A DNA stretch of 37,971 nucleotides from Streptomyces sp. NWU339 (GTDB taxonomy: Bacteria > Actinomycetota > Actinomycetes > Streptomycetales > Streptomycetaceae), in the NCBI RefSeq assembly GCF_003143855.1, contig NZ_QFRK01000056.1, positions 1 through 37,971 on the forward strand, in the 5' to 3' direction. Each line of letters begins with the position of its first letter. Position 1 is the first letter of the stretch. The notes below the pieces were generated by a model, which ran no database searches, was not told where the DNA came from, and worked only from the letters and a program-made list of their open reading frames with translations. The position numbers and the translations under genes are program-made. This document shows positions 17,359 to 26,680 of this stretch, piece by piece.

Positions 17359-18423
17359 GTGAAGAAGACCTCGACCCGGCTGGCCGACGGTCGCGAACTC
17401 ATCTACTACGACCTGCGCGACGACACCGTGCGCGACGCGGCCGACCGCCGCCCACTGGCCGCCACCGTCACGACGTCCGAGATCCGCCGCGACCGGCTGC
17501 TCGGCGACCGTGTCGCCATCGCCTCCCACCGCCAGGGCCGCACCTACCACCCCCCGGCCGACGAATGCCCCCTGTGCCCCTCCGAGGGCGACCGGCTCAG
17601 CGAGGTCCCGGACTCCTCGTACGACGTCGTGGTCTTCGAGAACCGCTTCCCCTCACTGGCCGGCGCCTTGGGCCGCTGCGAGGTCGTCTGCTTCACCTCC
17701 GACCACGACGCCTCCTTCGCCGATCTGAGCGAGCGGCAGGCCCGGCTGGTCCTGGACGCCTGGACGGACAGGACGTCGGAGCTGTCCCATCTGCCCTCCG
17801 TCGAGCAGGTGTTCTGCTTCGAGAACCGGGGAGCCGAGATCGGCGTCACCCTCCAGCACCCGCACGGGCAGATCTACGCCTACCCGTTCACCACCCCCCG
17901 CACCGCCCTGATGCTGCGCCAGGTGGCCGTACACAAGGAGGCGACCGGAGGGGGAAATCTGTTCGACGCCGTCCTGGCGGAGGAACTCGCGGGCGAGCGG
18001 GTCGTCCTGGAGGGTGAGCACTGGGCCGCCTTCGTGCCGTACGCGGCGCATTGGCCCTACGAGGTCCACCTGTACCCGAAGCGCAGGGTGCCCGACCTGC
18101 TCGGGCTCGACGAGGCGGCACGCACGGAGTTTCCCCGGGTCTACCTGGAACTGCTGCGGCGGTTCGACCGGATCTTCGACGGGGAGGGCGAGACCCCGAC
18201 ACCGTACATCGCGGCCTGGCACCAGGCCCCGTTCGGCACGCCGGCGGAGTTCGACGGGGTCACACGCGACGACTTCGCGCTCCACCTAGAGCTTTTCACC
18301 ATTCGCCGAACACCCGGCAAGCTGAAGTTCCTCGCGGGTTCCGAGTCCGGTATGAACGTGTTCATCAACGACGTGCCGCCGGAACGCGCGGCCGAGCGAC
18401 TGCGGGAGGTAGCGAGTCCATGA
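17359..18423 (+). CDS. galT: Galactose-1-phosphate uridylyltransferase
   Basis: A 354-aa Leloir-pathway enzyme exchanging UMP between UDP-glucose and galactose-1-phosphate. The N-terminal zinc-type cysteine pair is in ADECPLCPSEGD, and the catalytic HxH motif is in LQHPHGQIYAYPF, where the central His becomes uridylylated. The C-terminal half shows PYAAHWPYEVHLYPKR and AAWHQAPFG. GTG 17359 is chosen because GGAG sits about 9 bases upstream and the product then begins VKKTSTRLADGRELIYYD, as in relatives; a longer frame upstream has no support. It overlaps galE by ATGA. Confidence 0.95.
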   Translation: MKKTSTRLADGRELIYYDLRDDTVRDAADRRPLAATVTTSEIRRDRLLGDRVAIASHRQGRTYHPPADECPLCPSEGDRLSEVPDSSYDVVVFENRFPSLAGALGRCEVVCFTSDHDASFADLSERQARLVLDAWTDRTSELSHLPSVEQVFCFENRGAEIGVTLQHPHGQIYAYPFTTPRTALMLRQVAVHKEATGGGNLFDAVLAEELAGERVVLEGEHWAAFVPYAAHWPYEVHLYPKRRVPDLLGLDEAARTEFPRVYLELLRRFDRIFDGEGETPTPYIAAWHQAPFGTPAEFDGVTRDDFALHLELFTIRRTPGKLKFLAGSESGMNVFINDVPPERAAERLREVASP

Positions 18424-19400
18424 GCGGGAAATACCTGGTCACCGGTGGCGCGGGCTATGTCGGAAGTGTCGTGGCCCAGCATCTGCTGGAAGCCGGCCAC
18501 GAGGTCGTCGTCCTCGACAACCTCTCCACCGGACTGCGCGAGGCCGTCCCGGCCGGTGCGTCCTTCATCGAGGGCGACATCCGCTCCGCCGCCACCTGGC
18601 TGGACCCCTCCTTCGACGGCGTCCTGCACTTCGCCGCGTTCTCCCAGGTCGGCGAGTCGGTGGTGCGGCCCGAGAAGTACTGGGAGAACAACGTCGGCGG
18701 CACCATGGCGCTGCTGGACGCGATGCGTTCGGCGGGCGTGCGCCGACTGGTCTTCTCCTCCACCGCGGCGACCTACGGCGAGCCCGAACAGGTCCCGATC
18801 CTCGAATCCGCCCCGACCCGGCCCACCAACCCCTACGGCGCCTCCAAGCTCGCCGTCGACCACATGATCACCGGTGAGGCGGCGGCGCACGGCCTGGGCG
18901 CGGTCTCGCTGCGCTACTTCAACGTGGCCGGCGCGTACGGCCACTTCGGCGAGCGGCACGACCCCGAGTCCCACCTGATCCCGCTCGTCCTCCAGGTCGC
19001 CCAGGGCCGGCGCGAGGCGATCAGCGTCTACGGCGACGACTACCCGACGCCGGACGGCACCTGCGTACGCGACTACATCCACGTCGCCGACCTGGCCGAG
19101 GCGCACCTGCTGGCGCTGAAGGCGGCGGCCCCCGGTGAACACCTGATCTGCAACCTCGGCAACGGCAACGGCTTCTCCGTCCGCGAGGTCGTCGAGACGG
19201 TCCGTCAGGTCACGGGCCACCCGATCCCCGAGGCCGTGGCCCCCCGCCGGGGCGGCGACCCGGCGGTCCTGGTGGCGTCGGCCGCCACGGCCCGCGAGAG
19301 ACTGGGCTGGAAGCCGTCCCGCGCCGACCTCAAGGGCATCGTCGCGGACGCGTGGGAGTTCGCGCAGCGGCACACCGGCAAGGCGTTCAGCAGTACGTGA
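18420..19400 (+). CDS. galE: UDP-glucose 4-epimerase
   Basis: A 326-aa extended short-chain dehydrogenase interconverting UDP-galactose and UDP-glucose. The NAD-binding GxxGxxG motif is VTGGAGYVGS, the catalytic Tyr-Lys pair is in NPYGASKLAVDHM with upstream SSTAATYGEP, and the substrate region is RYFNVAGA. Its length is typical for the actinobacterial gal-operon form. Its ATG overlaps the galT stop, and galK follows 20 bp downstream, so all three genes are one transcript. Confidence 0.95.
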   Translation: MSGKYLVTGGAGYVGSVVAQHLLEAGHEVVVLDNLSTGLREAVPAGASFIEGDIRSAATWLDPSFDGVLHFAAFSQVGESVVRPEKYWENNVGGTMALLDAMRSAGVRRLVFSSTAATYGEPEQVPILESAPTRPTNPYGASKLAVDHMITGEAAAHGLGAVSLRYFNVAGAYGHFGERHDPESHLIPLVLQVAQGRREAISVYGDDYPTPDGTCVRDYIHVADLAEAHLLALKAAAPGEHLICNLGNGNGFSVREVVETVRQVTGHPIPEAVAPRRGGDPAVLVASAATARERLGWKPSRADLKGIVADAWEFAQRHTGKAFSST

Positions 19401-19420
19401 CGAAGGGTCAGGGGCAGGGC

Positions 19421-20599
<1,179 letters not shown>

Positions 20600-20730
20600 G
20601 GGGCTGCTGCCAGAAGCCGTTGCCATCACCGAACTCAGAACCCGATGTTCATCGCTGTTGACTGCTCGGCCGGGCACGGATGGGGCACGAGAAGCGGGGC
20701 GCCATACATGTCCACACAGGTGCACGGCTA

Positions 20731-20762
20731 GTGCTGTGACCGCATAGGTTCGCCGGGTCGGT
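20731..20762 (+). repeat. Left terminal inverted repeat of the IS630-type element
   Basis: It matches the reverse complement of 22748-22779 with one internal mismatch (CGCATAGG against CGCGTAGG) and divergence in the last few inner bases. It is preceded by TA. Confidence 0.85.
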
Positions 20763-20814
20763 GGTCGTGGCGGTTGGATGTGCGGTGACGTCCGATCAGA
20801 CTGCTGGAGGTGCG

Positions 20815-21936
20815 GTGGCCGAGCCTGTCCGTGTGCGCAGGTTGACCGACCAGGAGGGACAGAAGCTGCAGCAGATCGTGCGCCGGGGCAGCACCAGTTC
20901 GGTGCGATATCGGCGCGCGATGATGCTGCTGGCCTCAGCCGGCGGCAACCGGGTGCCGGTGATCGCCCAGCTGGTCCAGGCCGACGAGGACACCGTCCGG
21001 GACGTGATCCATCGGTTCAACGAGATCGGCCTGGCCTGCCTGGACCCTCGGTGGGCGGGAGGCCGTCCCCGCCTGCTCAGCCCTGACGACGAGGACTTCG
21101 TCGTGGCGACGGCCACTACCCGCCCGACCAAGCTCGGTCAGCCCTTCACGCGCTGGTCCATCCGCAAGCTCGCCTCCTACCTGCGGAAAGTGCACGGCCG
21201 CGGGATCAGGATCGGACGCGAGGCGTTACGGTGCCTGCTCGCCCGCCGCGGCATCACGTTCCAGCGAACCAAGACGTGGAAGGAGTCACCCGACCCGGAG
21301 CGTGACGCCAAGCTGGGCCGGATCGAGGAGGTGCTGGAGCGTTTCCCGGACCGGGTGTTCGCGTTCGATGAGTTCGGGCCGCTCGGGATTCGCCCCACCG
21401 CCGGGTCGTGCTGGGCCGAGCAGGGCCGGCCGGAGCGGCATCCTGCGACCTACCACCGCACTCACGGGGTGCGCTACTTCCACGGCTGCTACTCGGTTGG
21501 CGACGACACGATATGGGGCGTCAACCGTAGGAAGAAGGGCGCCGCGAACCCCCTGGCCGCGCTGAAGTCGATCCGCGCCGCCCGCCCGGACGGCGCCCCG
21601 ATCTACGTGATCCTGGACAACCTGTCCGCCCACAAGGGCGCCGACATCCGCCGCTGGGCGAAGAAGAACAAGGTCGAGTTGTGCTTCACCCCGACCTACG
21701 CCTCGTGGGCGAACCCCATCGAGGCCCACTTCGGACCGCTGAGACAGTTCACCATCGCCAACTCCCACCACCCCAACCACACCGTGCAGACCTGGGCTCT
21801 GCACGCCTACCTGCGATGGCGCAATGCCAACGCCCGCCACCGCGACGTCCTGGCCGCCGAACGCAAGGAGCGTGCCCGCATCCGCAGCGAGAAGGGCCTC
21901 CGCTGGGGCGGCAGACCACTACCGGCCGCGGCCTGA
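20815..21936 (+). CDS. IS630 family DDE transposase
   Basis: About 373 aa. An N-terminal helix-turn-helix region (VRRLTDQEGQKLQQIVRRG to ~115) is followed by the DDE domain. The catalytic acids are Asp in VFAFDEFGPLGI, Asp in YVILDNLSAHKG and Glu in YASWANPIEAHF. The C-terminus is Arg-rich (KERARIRSEKGLRWGGR). The start is uncertain: GTG 20815 with GGAGG close upstream is preferred, and GTG 20785 is possible. The gene contains a TTA leucine codon at 21226-21228, so in Streptomyces its translation would depend on the bldA tRNA. The frame is intact and catalytic residues are complete, so it may be active. Confidence 0.9.
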   Translation: MAEPVRVRRLTDQEGQKLQQIVRRGSTSSVRYRRAMMLLASAGGNRVPVIAQLVQADEDTVRDVIHRFNEIGLACLDPRWAGGRPRLLSPDDEDFVVATATTRPTKLGQPFTRWSIRKLASYLRKVHGRGIRIGREALRCLLARRGITFQRTKTWKESPDPERDAKLGRIEEVLERFPDRVFAFDEFGPLGIRPTAGSCWAEQGRPERHPATYHRTHGVRYFHGCYSVGDDTIWGVNRRKKGAANPLAALKSIRAARPDGAPIYVILDNLSAHKGADIRRWAKKNKVELCFTPTYASWANPIEAHFGPLRQFTIANSHHPNHTVQTWALHAYLRWRNANARHRDVLAAERKERARIRSEKGLRWGGRPLPAAA

Positions 21937-21954
21937 TCATTCAACCCGGCGCCG

Positions 21955-22638
21955 CTAGGAGTTGGCGGCCTCCGCCAGGACGCGGGCGAGTTCGCGGGGG
22001 CGGGTGGCCATCGGCCAGTGACCCGAGTCGAGGTCCACGTACTCAAGGTGAGTAGCGCGGGCGAGCTCAGGACTCTCACCGGCGGCGATCCACTCCTCGG
22101 CCTGGGCGGGGGTGAACTCGGGACAGACAACCACAACGGGGATGTCGAAGCGGCGCTCGTCGGTCAGGCGCACGACTCCCCTGGCGACCGCCTCGGGGAC
22201 AGGAACGGCGGCGGACGCGAAGCGGTCCCGGGCCTGCTGGTCAAGGTCAGCGGCGTCCGCGCCCTCGAAGGGGTCCCAGCCTGGGAAGGGCATGGTGCCG
22301 TCCTCGATCGAGAAGTGATCGGCGTAGGCCCGCCCATCGGCGGCGGGGAAGCCGCCGATCAGGGCGACCTTGGCCACCTTCTCCGGTCGCGCGTCGGCGG
22401 CCAGCCAGGCCAGGGTCGATGCTGCGGAGTGCCCTACCACCAGGGGCTTTCCGGGCGCCGCGTCAACCGCGGCGAGGACTGTTTCCAGCTGGTCGTCAAG
22501 CGTCGCGGAGGCGGTGCCGTCGCCCTGGCCCGGGAGGGTGAGCGGCACGGGACGGTGCCCGAGCGCAGTGAGGTTGGGTACAACGTCGTCCCAGGCGGAT
22601 CCGTCGAGCCACAAGCCAGCGATGAGCAGGATGTCCAC
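21955..22638 (-). CDS. Alpha/beta hydrolase, IS passenger gene
   Basis: A 227-aa alpha/beta-hydrolase-fold protein beginning MDILLIAGLWLDGSAWDDV, with the oxyanion region near the start. The nucleophile elbow is VVGHSAAST (Ser flanked as GxSxA rather than GxSxG), and the catalytic His lies in DLDSGHWPMATRP near the C-terminus. Residues VVVVCPEFTP precede the likely acid loop. It resembles small esterase or lipase-like hydrolases of unknown substrate. No signal peptide is seen, so it is cytoplasmic. It lies wholly inside the terminal repeats of the IS630-type element and converges with the transposase. The 141 bp between its start and the right repeat should hold its promoter. Confidence 0.85.
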   Translation of the reverse strand: MDILLIAGLWLDGSAWDDVVPNLTALGHRPVPLTLPGQGDGTASATLDDQLETVLAAVDAAPGKPLVVGHSAASTLAWLAADARPEKVAKVALIGGFPAADGRAYADHFSIEDGTMPFPGWDPFEGADAADLDQQARDRFASAAVPVPEAVARGVVRLTDERRFDIPVVVVCPEFTPAQAEEWIAAGESPELARATHLEYVDLDSGHWPMATRPRELARVLAEAANS

Positions 22639-22747
22639 GGTGGTTCTTCCGAAGAGTCGTCAGATCTGGTTGCCGGCACGCTACCGGGAGGCTCTGACAC
22701 CGGGCTCCGGTCAGACTGCGATCTTTGAAAACTGCGGCTCGACCCAA

Positions 22748-22779
22748 CCCAACCCGGCGAACCTACGCGGTCACAGCAC
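22748..22779 (-). repeat. Right terminal inverted repeat of the IS630-type element
   Basis: This is the mirror of 20731-20762. Its outermost base (C at 22779 on the plus strand) together with the TA at 22780-22781 forms the TAG stop codon of the M28 peptidase gene on the minus strand. Confidence 0.85.
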
Positions 22780-25184
22780 TAGATCCCTTCCGCCCGGCGG
22801 ACGATGACGGAGTCCTCGGGAGCGAATCCGTACGACACCGGGACGGTGCCGCGCGGGCGTGGCCCGACCAGCTCCCTCACTTCCGGGGTGAGCCCGAAGG
22901 TGTAGTCGGCGACGTCCACCTCCAGTCGGGTTCCGGCCGGGATGTCGCAGCTGATGTCGAAGCCGTTCGTGTCCCCGTACTGTTCGAGGACGATGTCGGC
23001 GGCGCCTTTGCTCTGCTCCGCCAGGACCTTTCGCCCGAGCCGGGTTCCGGCGGTCGTGCAGGCCGCCAGAGGGGCTCGCGGAAGGTGGACCGACAGGCGC
23101 CAGGCGGCGCGCTGTGACGCGACGCGGAAGCGGACGGTACGGGTCTTGCCGTGCGTGGCGTCCTCGACGACGTCGACCGTGGGTGCCGGAAGGTCCAGCG
23201 CGGGAGCGTCCGCGATCATCGCGGGCTCGTCGCCGCGTGGCGGGAAGTACTCCTTGACCGGGGCCCGTCGGGGGTTCTCTCCGAGGACCTCGCGGTTCCA
23301 GTCGCCCGGAGCGGGGTCGGCACTGAACCAGAGTGCGGTGCCTTCGACCTCGTCACGCACGTACAGCAGCGACTCGGGGCGCGGCCGCTCGGCGTCGAAA
23401 CCGTGTCCCAGCACCGACACGGTGAGCAGGCCCAGGGCTACGGCCGCCGCCACGACGGCGGATCGGCCCGTACCGGTGAGCCTGGCCGACAGCGGCAGCA
23501 GCCAGAGGGCGCCGAACGCCGCCAGGGCGAAGGCCGCCGCGGCCAGCGGGACACCGACGGCCGCCAGCAGGATGACCGTCAGCGGCGCGAACAGGACGAC
23601 GGCTACGGCGGGCCCGAAGCCCCACAGCACCACACCCACCGGTTCGCCCCACGCCGGATCGTTCCCACGACTGCCGCGGCAGGCCCACCACAGCGCGGGC
23701 AGCGAGACCAGCAGCGGCCACTGCACCAGGTACGTCGCACCGGGCAGCAGCGCCGCGAGCACCGCGAGCAGCAGACCCGTCGGCACCAGCACCCCGGCCG
23801 CGGTCTCCGCAGGCCGCAGGCCCCGTAGCAGGCGGGCGAAGGCCAGCAGCACGGCGCCGGCCGCGACAGCGAAGGCGGTCAGGAACCAGCCCCTGTTGTA
23901 CGGCTCGGACAGCGGCAGCGCCGCCAGGTTCGGAAGGAGCAGCAGCGCGGCCGTCCACATGCCGTGGACCAGGACACCGGCGGCGAGGACCGCGCCGAGC
24001 GCGGTGCCCGCGGCGCGCAGCACCTTCCGGGGCCGCAGCGCCGCACGCCGTATCCCCAGCCACAGCAGGGCGGCAAGGCCCGTCACGGTCAGCCCGGCGA
24101 GCGGTGCCGCCCAGGAGACCGGGTAGTGCACGAGCAGTCTGGCGAACAGGTCGAAGTAGACACCGTCCTCGCCGCGCGGGCCGCCGGGGCCGGCGGTGTC
24201 CAGGACGCGGACCATGCCCAGCATGGTCTCGCCGTGGTGCTGGACACTGTCCTTGTCGAGCTGCTCGATGGTGTCCGAAGCGGAGTGGTAGGCGTGGAAA
24301 CCATCGATGAACGCGGAGTTCATCCCGATCGCGCCATGGCCGCGGAAGACGGTGAAGTCGCTGTCGTTGGGGAGCCGCTTGTAGACCTCGTACGCCAGGG
24401 AATTGGCCACCGGGCGCGAGCTCGCTGTGGCGAGGGCCTTGACCAGCGGCAGGCCACCCTGCGCGGTCTCGAACGTCACCACCGGGCCGCCACTGCCCCG
24501 GGCCTCCCAGTTCAGGACGGCTCCGTAGGCCTCGACACCCTCCTCACGGACGAACAACTCGGCGCCCAGGGCACCCAGTTCCTCGCCGTCGGTGAAGAGA
24601 AAGACGACGTCGTGCCGGGTACCACCGGATGCCTCGACGGCCCGCAGTGTCTCCAGCATCGAGGCGGCTGCCGCCCCGTTGTCGGCGGCACCGGGGCTGC
24701 CGGGCACGGAGTCGTAGTGGGCGACGAGCAGCAGAGCCTCGCCGGGGCCGCCCGCGCCCTCACGGCCGGGCAGCCGGGCTATGACGTTGTGCACCGTCGC
24801 CGAGGCGAACGGCGAACCCATACCCGCCTGGACGGCACCGCCCGACTGGACCCGGACGTCGGCACCCAGCTCGGTGGCGGTCGCCACGATGTACTCGCGG
24901 ACCCGCGTGTGCTCCGCGGTGCCGACCGGGTGCGGGGCCCGGGCGATCTCCCGCAGATGTCCGGTCGCACGCGCCGCGGAGAACTCCGAGGCGGGTGCGA
25001 CCGTTCCGCGGGCGGCCGGCGGACTCAGGGTCGACACGGAGAGCGTGCCGAGCACCGCCAGGAAGGCCAGTACGGCGAACAGCGTGTAGCCGGTCCGGCG
25101 CGGACGCCGGGCTCCGGTTTCCTGAACGGGACGCGACTCGGCTTCGGAGCCGGCCCGGGGCCGGGTGCCTGATGCGGAGGTCAT
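22779..25184 (-). CDS. M28 family membrane metallopeptidase
   Basis: An 801-aa multi-pass protein. A signal-anchor helix (about 32-53) precedes an external M28 zinc aminopeptidase domain (~65-320). Likely metal and catalytic residues are H156 and D158 (LLVAHYDSV), D168 (GAADNGAA), E201/E202 (FTDGEEL), E227 (LNWEARG) and H300 (FHAYHSASDT). The C-terminal half has about eight membrane helices and a final soluble beta-rich region (~620-801). This layout resembles Fxna/Pff1-type multi-pass M28 enzymes. The start at 25184 overlaps the isochorismatase stop (ATGA), so the two are coupled; the longer open frame to 25577 is antisense to that gene. The stop codon is formed at the IS630 insertion point. 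Confidence 0.88.
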   Translation of the reverse strand: MTSASGTRPRAGSEAESRPVQETGARRPRRTGYTLFAVLAFLAVLGTLSVSTLSPPAARGTVAPASEFSAARATGHLREIARAPHPVGTAEHTRVREYIVATATELGADVRVQSGGAVQAGMGSPFASATVHNVIARLPGREGAGGPGEALLLVAHYDSVPGSPGAADNGAAAASMLETLRAVEASGGTRHDVVFLFTDGEELGALGAELFVREEGVEAYGAVLNWEARGSGGPVVTFETAQGGLPLVKALATASSRPVANSLAYEVYKRLPNDSDFTVFRGHGAIGMNSAFIDGFHAYHSASDTIEQLDKDSVQHHGETMLGMVRVLDTAGPGGPRGEDGVYFDLFARLLVHYPVSWAAPLAGLTVTGLAALLWLGIRRAALRPRKVLRAAGTALGAVLAAGVLVHGMWTAALLLLPNLAALPLSEPYNRGWFLTAFAVAAGAVLLAFARLLRGLRPAETAAGVLVPTGLLLAVLAALLPGATYLVQWPLLVSLPALWWACRGSRGNDPAWGEPVGVVLWGFGPAVAVVLFAPLTVILLAAVGVPLAAAAFALAAFGALWLLPLSARLTGTGRSAVVAAAVALGLLTVSVLGHGFDAERPRPESLLYVRDEVEGTALWFSADPAPGDWNREVLGENPRRAPVKEYFPPRGDEPAMIADAPALDLPAPTVDVVEDATHGKTRTVRFRVASQRAAWRLSVHLPRAPLAACTTAGTRLGRKVLAEQSKGAADIVLEQYGDTNGFDISCDIPAGTRLEVDVADYTFGLTPEVRELVGPRPRGTVPVSYGFAPEDSVIVRRAEGI

Positions 25185-25756
25185 CGGTCTTCGATGACTT
25201 GAAGCTCGGGCTCGGCGGGGGGCTGGAAGTCGACCTCCGCGACCGACTGAAGGCGGATCTCGCAGGGCCGGCGCTCCACGTAGACGCCGTAGCCGTCGAG
25301 GATCCGGTGGTGGTGGTCGATGATCACTTCGGGCGGCAGGTGACCGGCCTTGGTGCTGTGGCCGTCCGAGACCAGGGTGACGTCGTATCCGAGGGTCACT
25401 GCCTTGCGGCACGTGGAGTCGATGCACAGCTCGGTGACCAGGCCGGCGACCACGAGGTGGCGGGCACCCAGCGAGCGGAGCAGGCCGTCGAGGGTGGTGT
25501 CGTGGAAGGCGTCGCACTCGGCTTTCCGGGCCCGGTGGTCGCTGTCGAGTGCCCCCAGACGCGAGTCGATCTCCCACGTCGCGGAGCCGACCTCACCGAG
25601 GTCGTCATCCTGGACGTGCACGACCGGGATCCCGAGCGAGCGGGCCCGCTCGGCGAGGTCCCGCAGCCGCTTCAGCAGGGCATCCGCGTCGGCGACCGCA
25701 TCGGGCCCGGTCAGCAGGCCGGCCTGGAGGTCCACCAGCACAAGCGCGGTAGTCAT
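25181..25756 (-). CDS. Isochorismatase-like cysteine hydrolase
   Basis: A 191-aa protein of the isochorismatase/nicotinamidase superfamily. The catalytic triad is visible: D9 in LVLVDLQAG, K78 in RARKAECDAF and C111 in VTELCIDSTCR. The cis-peptide region is AGLVTELC. Superfamily members hydrolyse isochorismate, nicotinamide, ureidoacrylate or similar amides; the substrate here cannot be read from sequence. The C-terminus is extended and acidic (VDFQPPAEPELQVIEDR). The start at 25756 has a purine-rich stretch (GAGAGAGAA) upstream. It is coupled to the M28 peptidase and separated from the halogenase gene by a strong hairpin, so it is probably not part of that unit. Confidence 0.9.
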   Translation of the reverse strand: MTTALVLVDLQAGLLTGPDAVADADALLKRLRDLAERARSLGIPVVHVQDDDLGEVGSATWEIDSRLGALDSDHRARKAECDAFHDTTLDGLLRSLGARHLVVAGLVTELCIDSTCRKAVTLGYDVTLVSDGHSTKAGHLPPEVIIDHHHRILDGYGVYVERRPCEIRLQSVAEVDFQPPAEPELQVIEDR

Positions 25757-25806
25757 GTTGCGTTCTCTCTCTCGAAGGTCTTTCGGAGGGATCGGGAGCC
25801 GGCGTG

Positions 25807-25840
25807 ACGGCCGGTGCGCCTGCCACAGCGCACCGGCCGT
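25807..25840 (-). terminator. Terminator between the halogenase and isochorismatase genes
   Basis: A perfect 12-bp stem (ACGGCCGGTGCG at 25807-25818, complement at 25829-25840) with a 10-nt loop lies 85 bases after the halogenase stop on the minus strand. It argues against co-transcription of the halogenase with the two downstream genes. Confidence 0.75.
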
Positions 25841-25924
25841 TCACCGATGAATCCGAACCTGAATCCCACGGATTCCGTGGCTCCGCGGCGGTATCCCCTG
25901 GCAGTCAGCAGTATCTACGGGCCG

Positions 25925-26680
25925 TCAGCAGTTGAACATCGCCGTCATCGTCTCGTGGCTCGCCTGCTTCTCCTGGTCCTTCTCGCTGCCCCAGCAGGTG
26001 TTGAGAATGATCCGGGTCCTGTCGGCGTTGAGTGGAATGGTGCGGTGCAGCGTGGTGTCCGAGCGCAGGAAGTACATTTCGCCGGTGGCGTGCGGGTAGG
26101 TCGAGATCTGGTGCTTCGCCAGGTACTCATGCACGCGCGGGTCGTTCTTGTTCCAGTCCGTGTGCGGAATGGCCTGGAGTTGGCCGCCGTACTCGGCCTC
26201 GGGCGCCTCGATGATCCAGATCACCGTGAAGCTGAAGTCGCCCCAGTGCCAGCCGTGGGTGTCGCCCTGCTTGTGCTGGCGGATGAGGACGTACTTCTCC
26301 TCGTCCCACGGGCAGGGCAGGACCGGCTGGGCGGCGATGCGCGACAGAGTGCCCATCATCGCCTCGGAGTTGTAGATCGTGCGGATGAGCTCGCTGTCCT
26401 GTTCGATCGCCTTCTGGCTCACCGTGCTCATGAAGCGCGGGGAGTCGCTGGTCTCCTTGAGACGGATGTCGATGCGCCGCTGGTGAAGGTCCAGCAGGCG
26501 GTGGCATTCCTTTGTGACCGTCTGGAAGAGGTTCTCCGAAACGAATTTCGGCAGCTTGACGTAACCGTTGCGGCGGAAGTCCTGGGAGAGATCACGAAGC
26601 GTTTCGTCGCTCATGGTGCTCGCGAAGTGGCTCGCCAGGTACTTCTCGATGTTCGCCGGGGTGATCTCGTCGAACGACAT
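25925..26680 (-). CDS. BesD-type Fe(II)/2-oxoglutarate-dependent amino-acid halogenase
   Basis: A 251-aa cupin-fold oxygenase starting at ATG 26680 after AGGGAG. Fe ligands are H145 and H212 (THGWHWGD and TTLHRTIPLN), and R223 is placed to bind 2-oxoglutarate. The position that is Asp in hydroxylases is G147 (HWG), which opens a halide site; this HxG motif marks the free-amino-acid radical halogenases typified by BesD of S. cattleya (4-chlorolysine). Residues I recall from the BesD pocket recur at a constant offset of 8: R82, E128, H142, H145, G147, D148, H212 and N227. The BesD Thr at the equivalent of 229 is Cys here, and its C-terminal pocket Trp is not seen. No carrier-protein or bes-pathway genes are nearby, so a free amino acid is the likely substrate; which one is unknown. 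Confidence 0.85.
   Translation of the reverse strand: MSFDEITPANIEKYLASHFASTMSDETLRDLSQDFRRNGYVKLPKFVSENLFQTVTKECHRLLDLHQRRIDIRLKETSDSPRFMSTVSQKAIEQDSELIRTIYNSEAMMGTLSRIAAQPVLPCPWDEEKYVLIRQHKQGDTHGWHWGDFSFTVIWIIEAPEAEYGGQLQAIPHTDWNKNDPRVHEYLAKHQISTYPHATGEMYFLRSDTTLHRTIPLNADRTRIILNTCWGSEKDQEKQASHETMTAMFNC

Larger units (their letters stand above)
20731..22779. mobile_element. Complete IS630-type element carrying a passenger hydrolase gene
   Basis: Terminal inverted repeats are visible. The left end, GTGCTGTGACCGCATAGG from 20731, is mirrored at 22748-22779 and pairs over about 28 of the outer 30 bases. Both ends are flanked by TA (20729-20730 and 22780-22781), the TA target duplication expected of IS630. 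Inside are a plus-strand DDE transposase and a minus-strand alpha/beta hydrolase, convergent with an 18-bp gap. At about 2.05 kb it is larger than a single-gene IS630 (about 1.1-1.3 kb), because of the passenger. The element sits in the stop codon of the M28 peptidase gene. Confidence 0.85.

Noticed and set aside
22942..25172. Long plus-strand frames over the M28 peptidase
   Set aside because: Antisense frames without domains; the minus strand encodes clear M28 metal motifs.
25925..26680. Reading the oxygenase as an ordinary 2-oxoglutarate hydroxylase or phytanoyl-CoA dioxygenase
   Set aside because: The third iron ligand position is Gly147, and multiple BesD pocket residues match at constant offset, which favours a halogenase. 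Activity is not proven.
22779..26680. One operon of halogenase, isochorismatase and peptidase forming a biosynthetic cluster
   Set aside because: A strong hairpin lies after the halogenase gene, and the peptidase/isochorismatase pair has no obvious role in amino-acid halogenation; kept only as a weak possibility.
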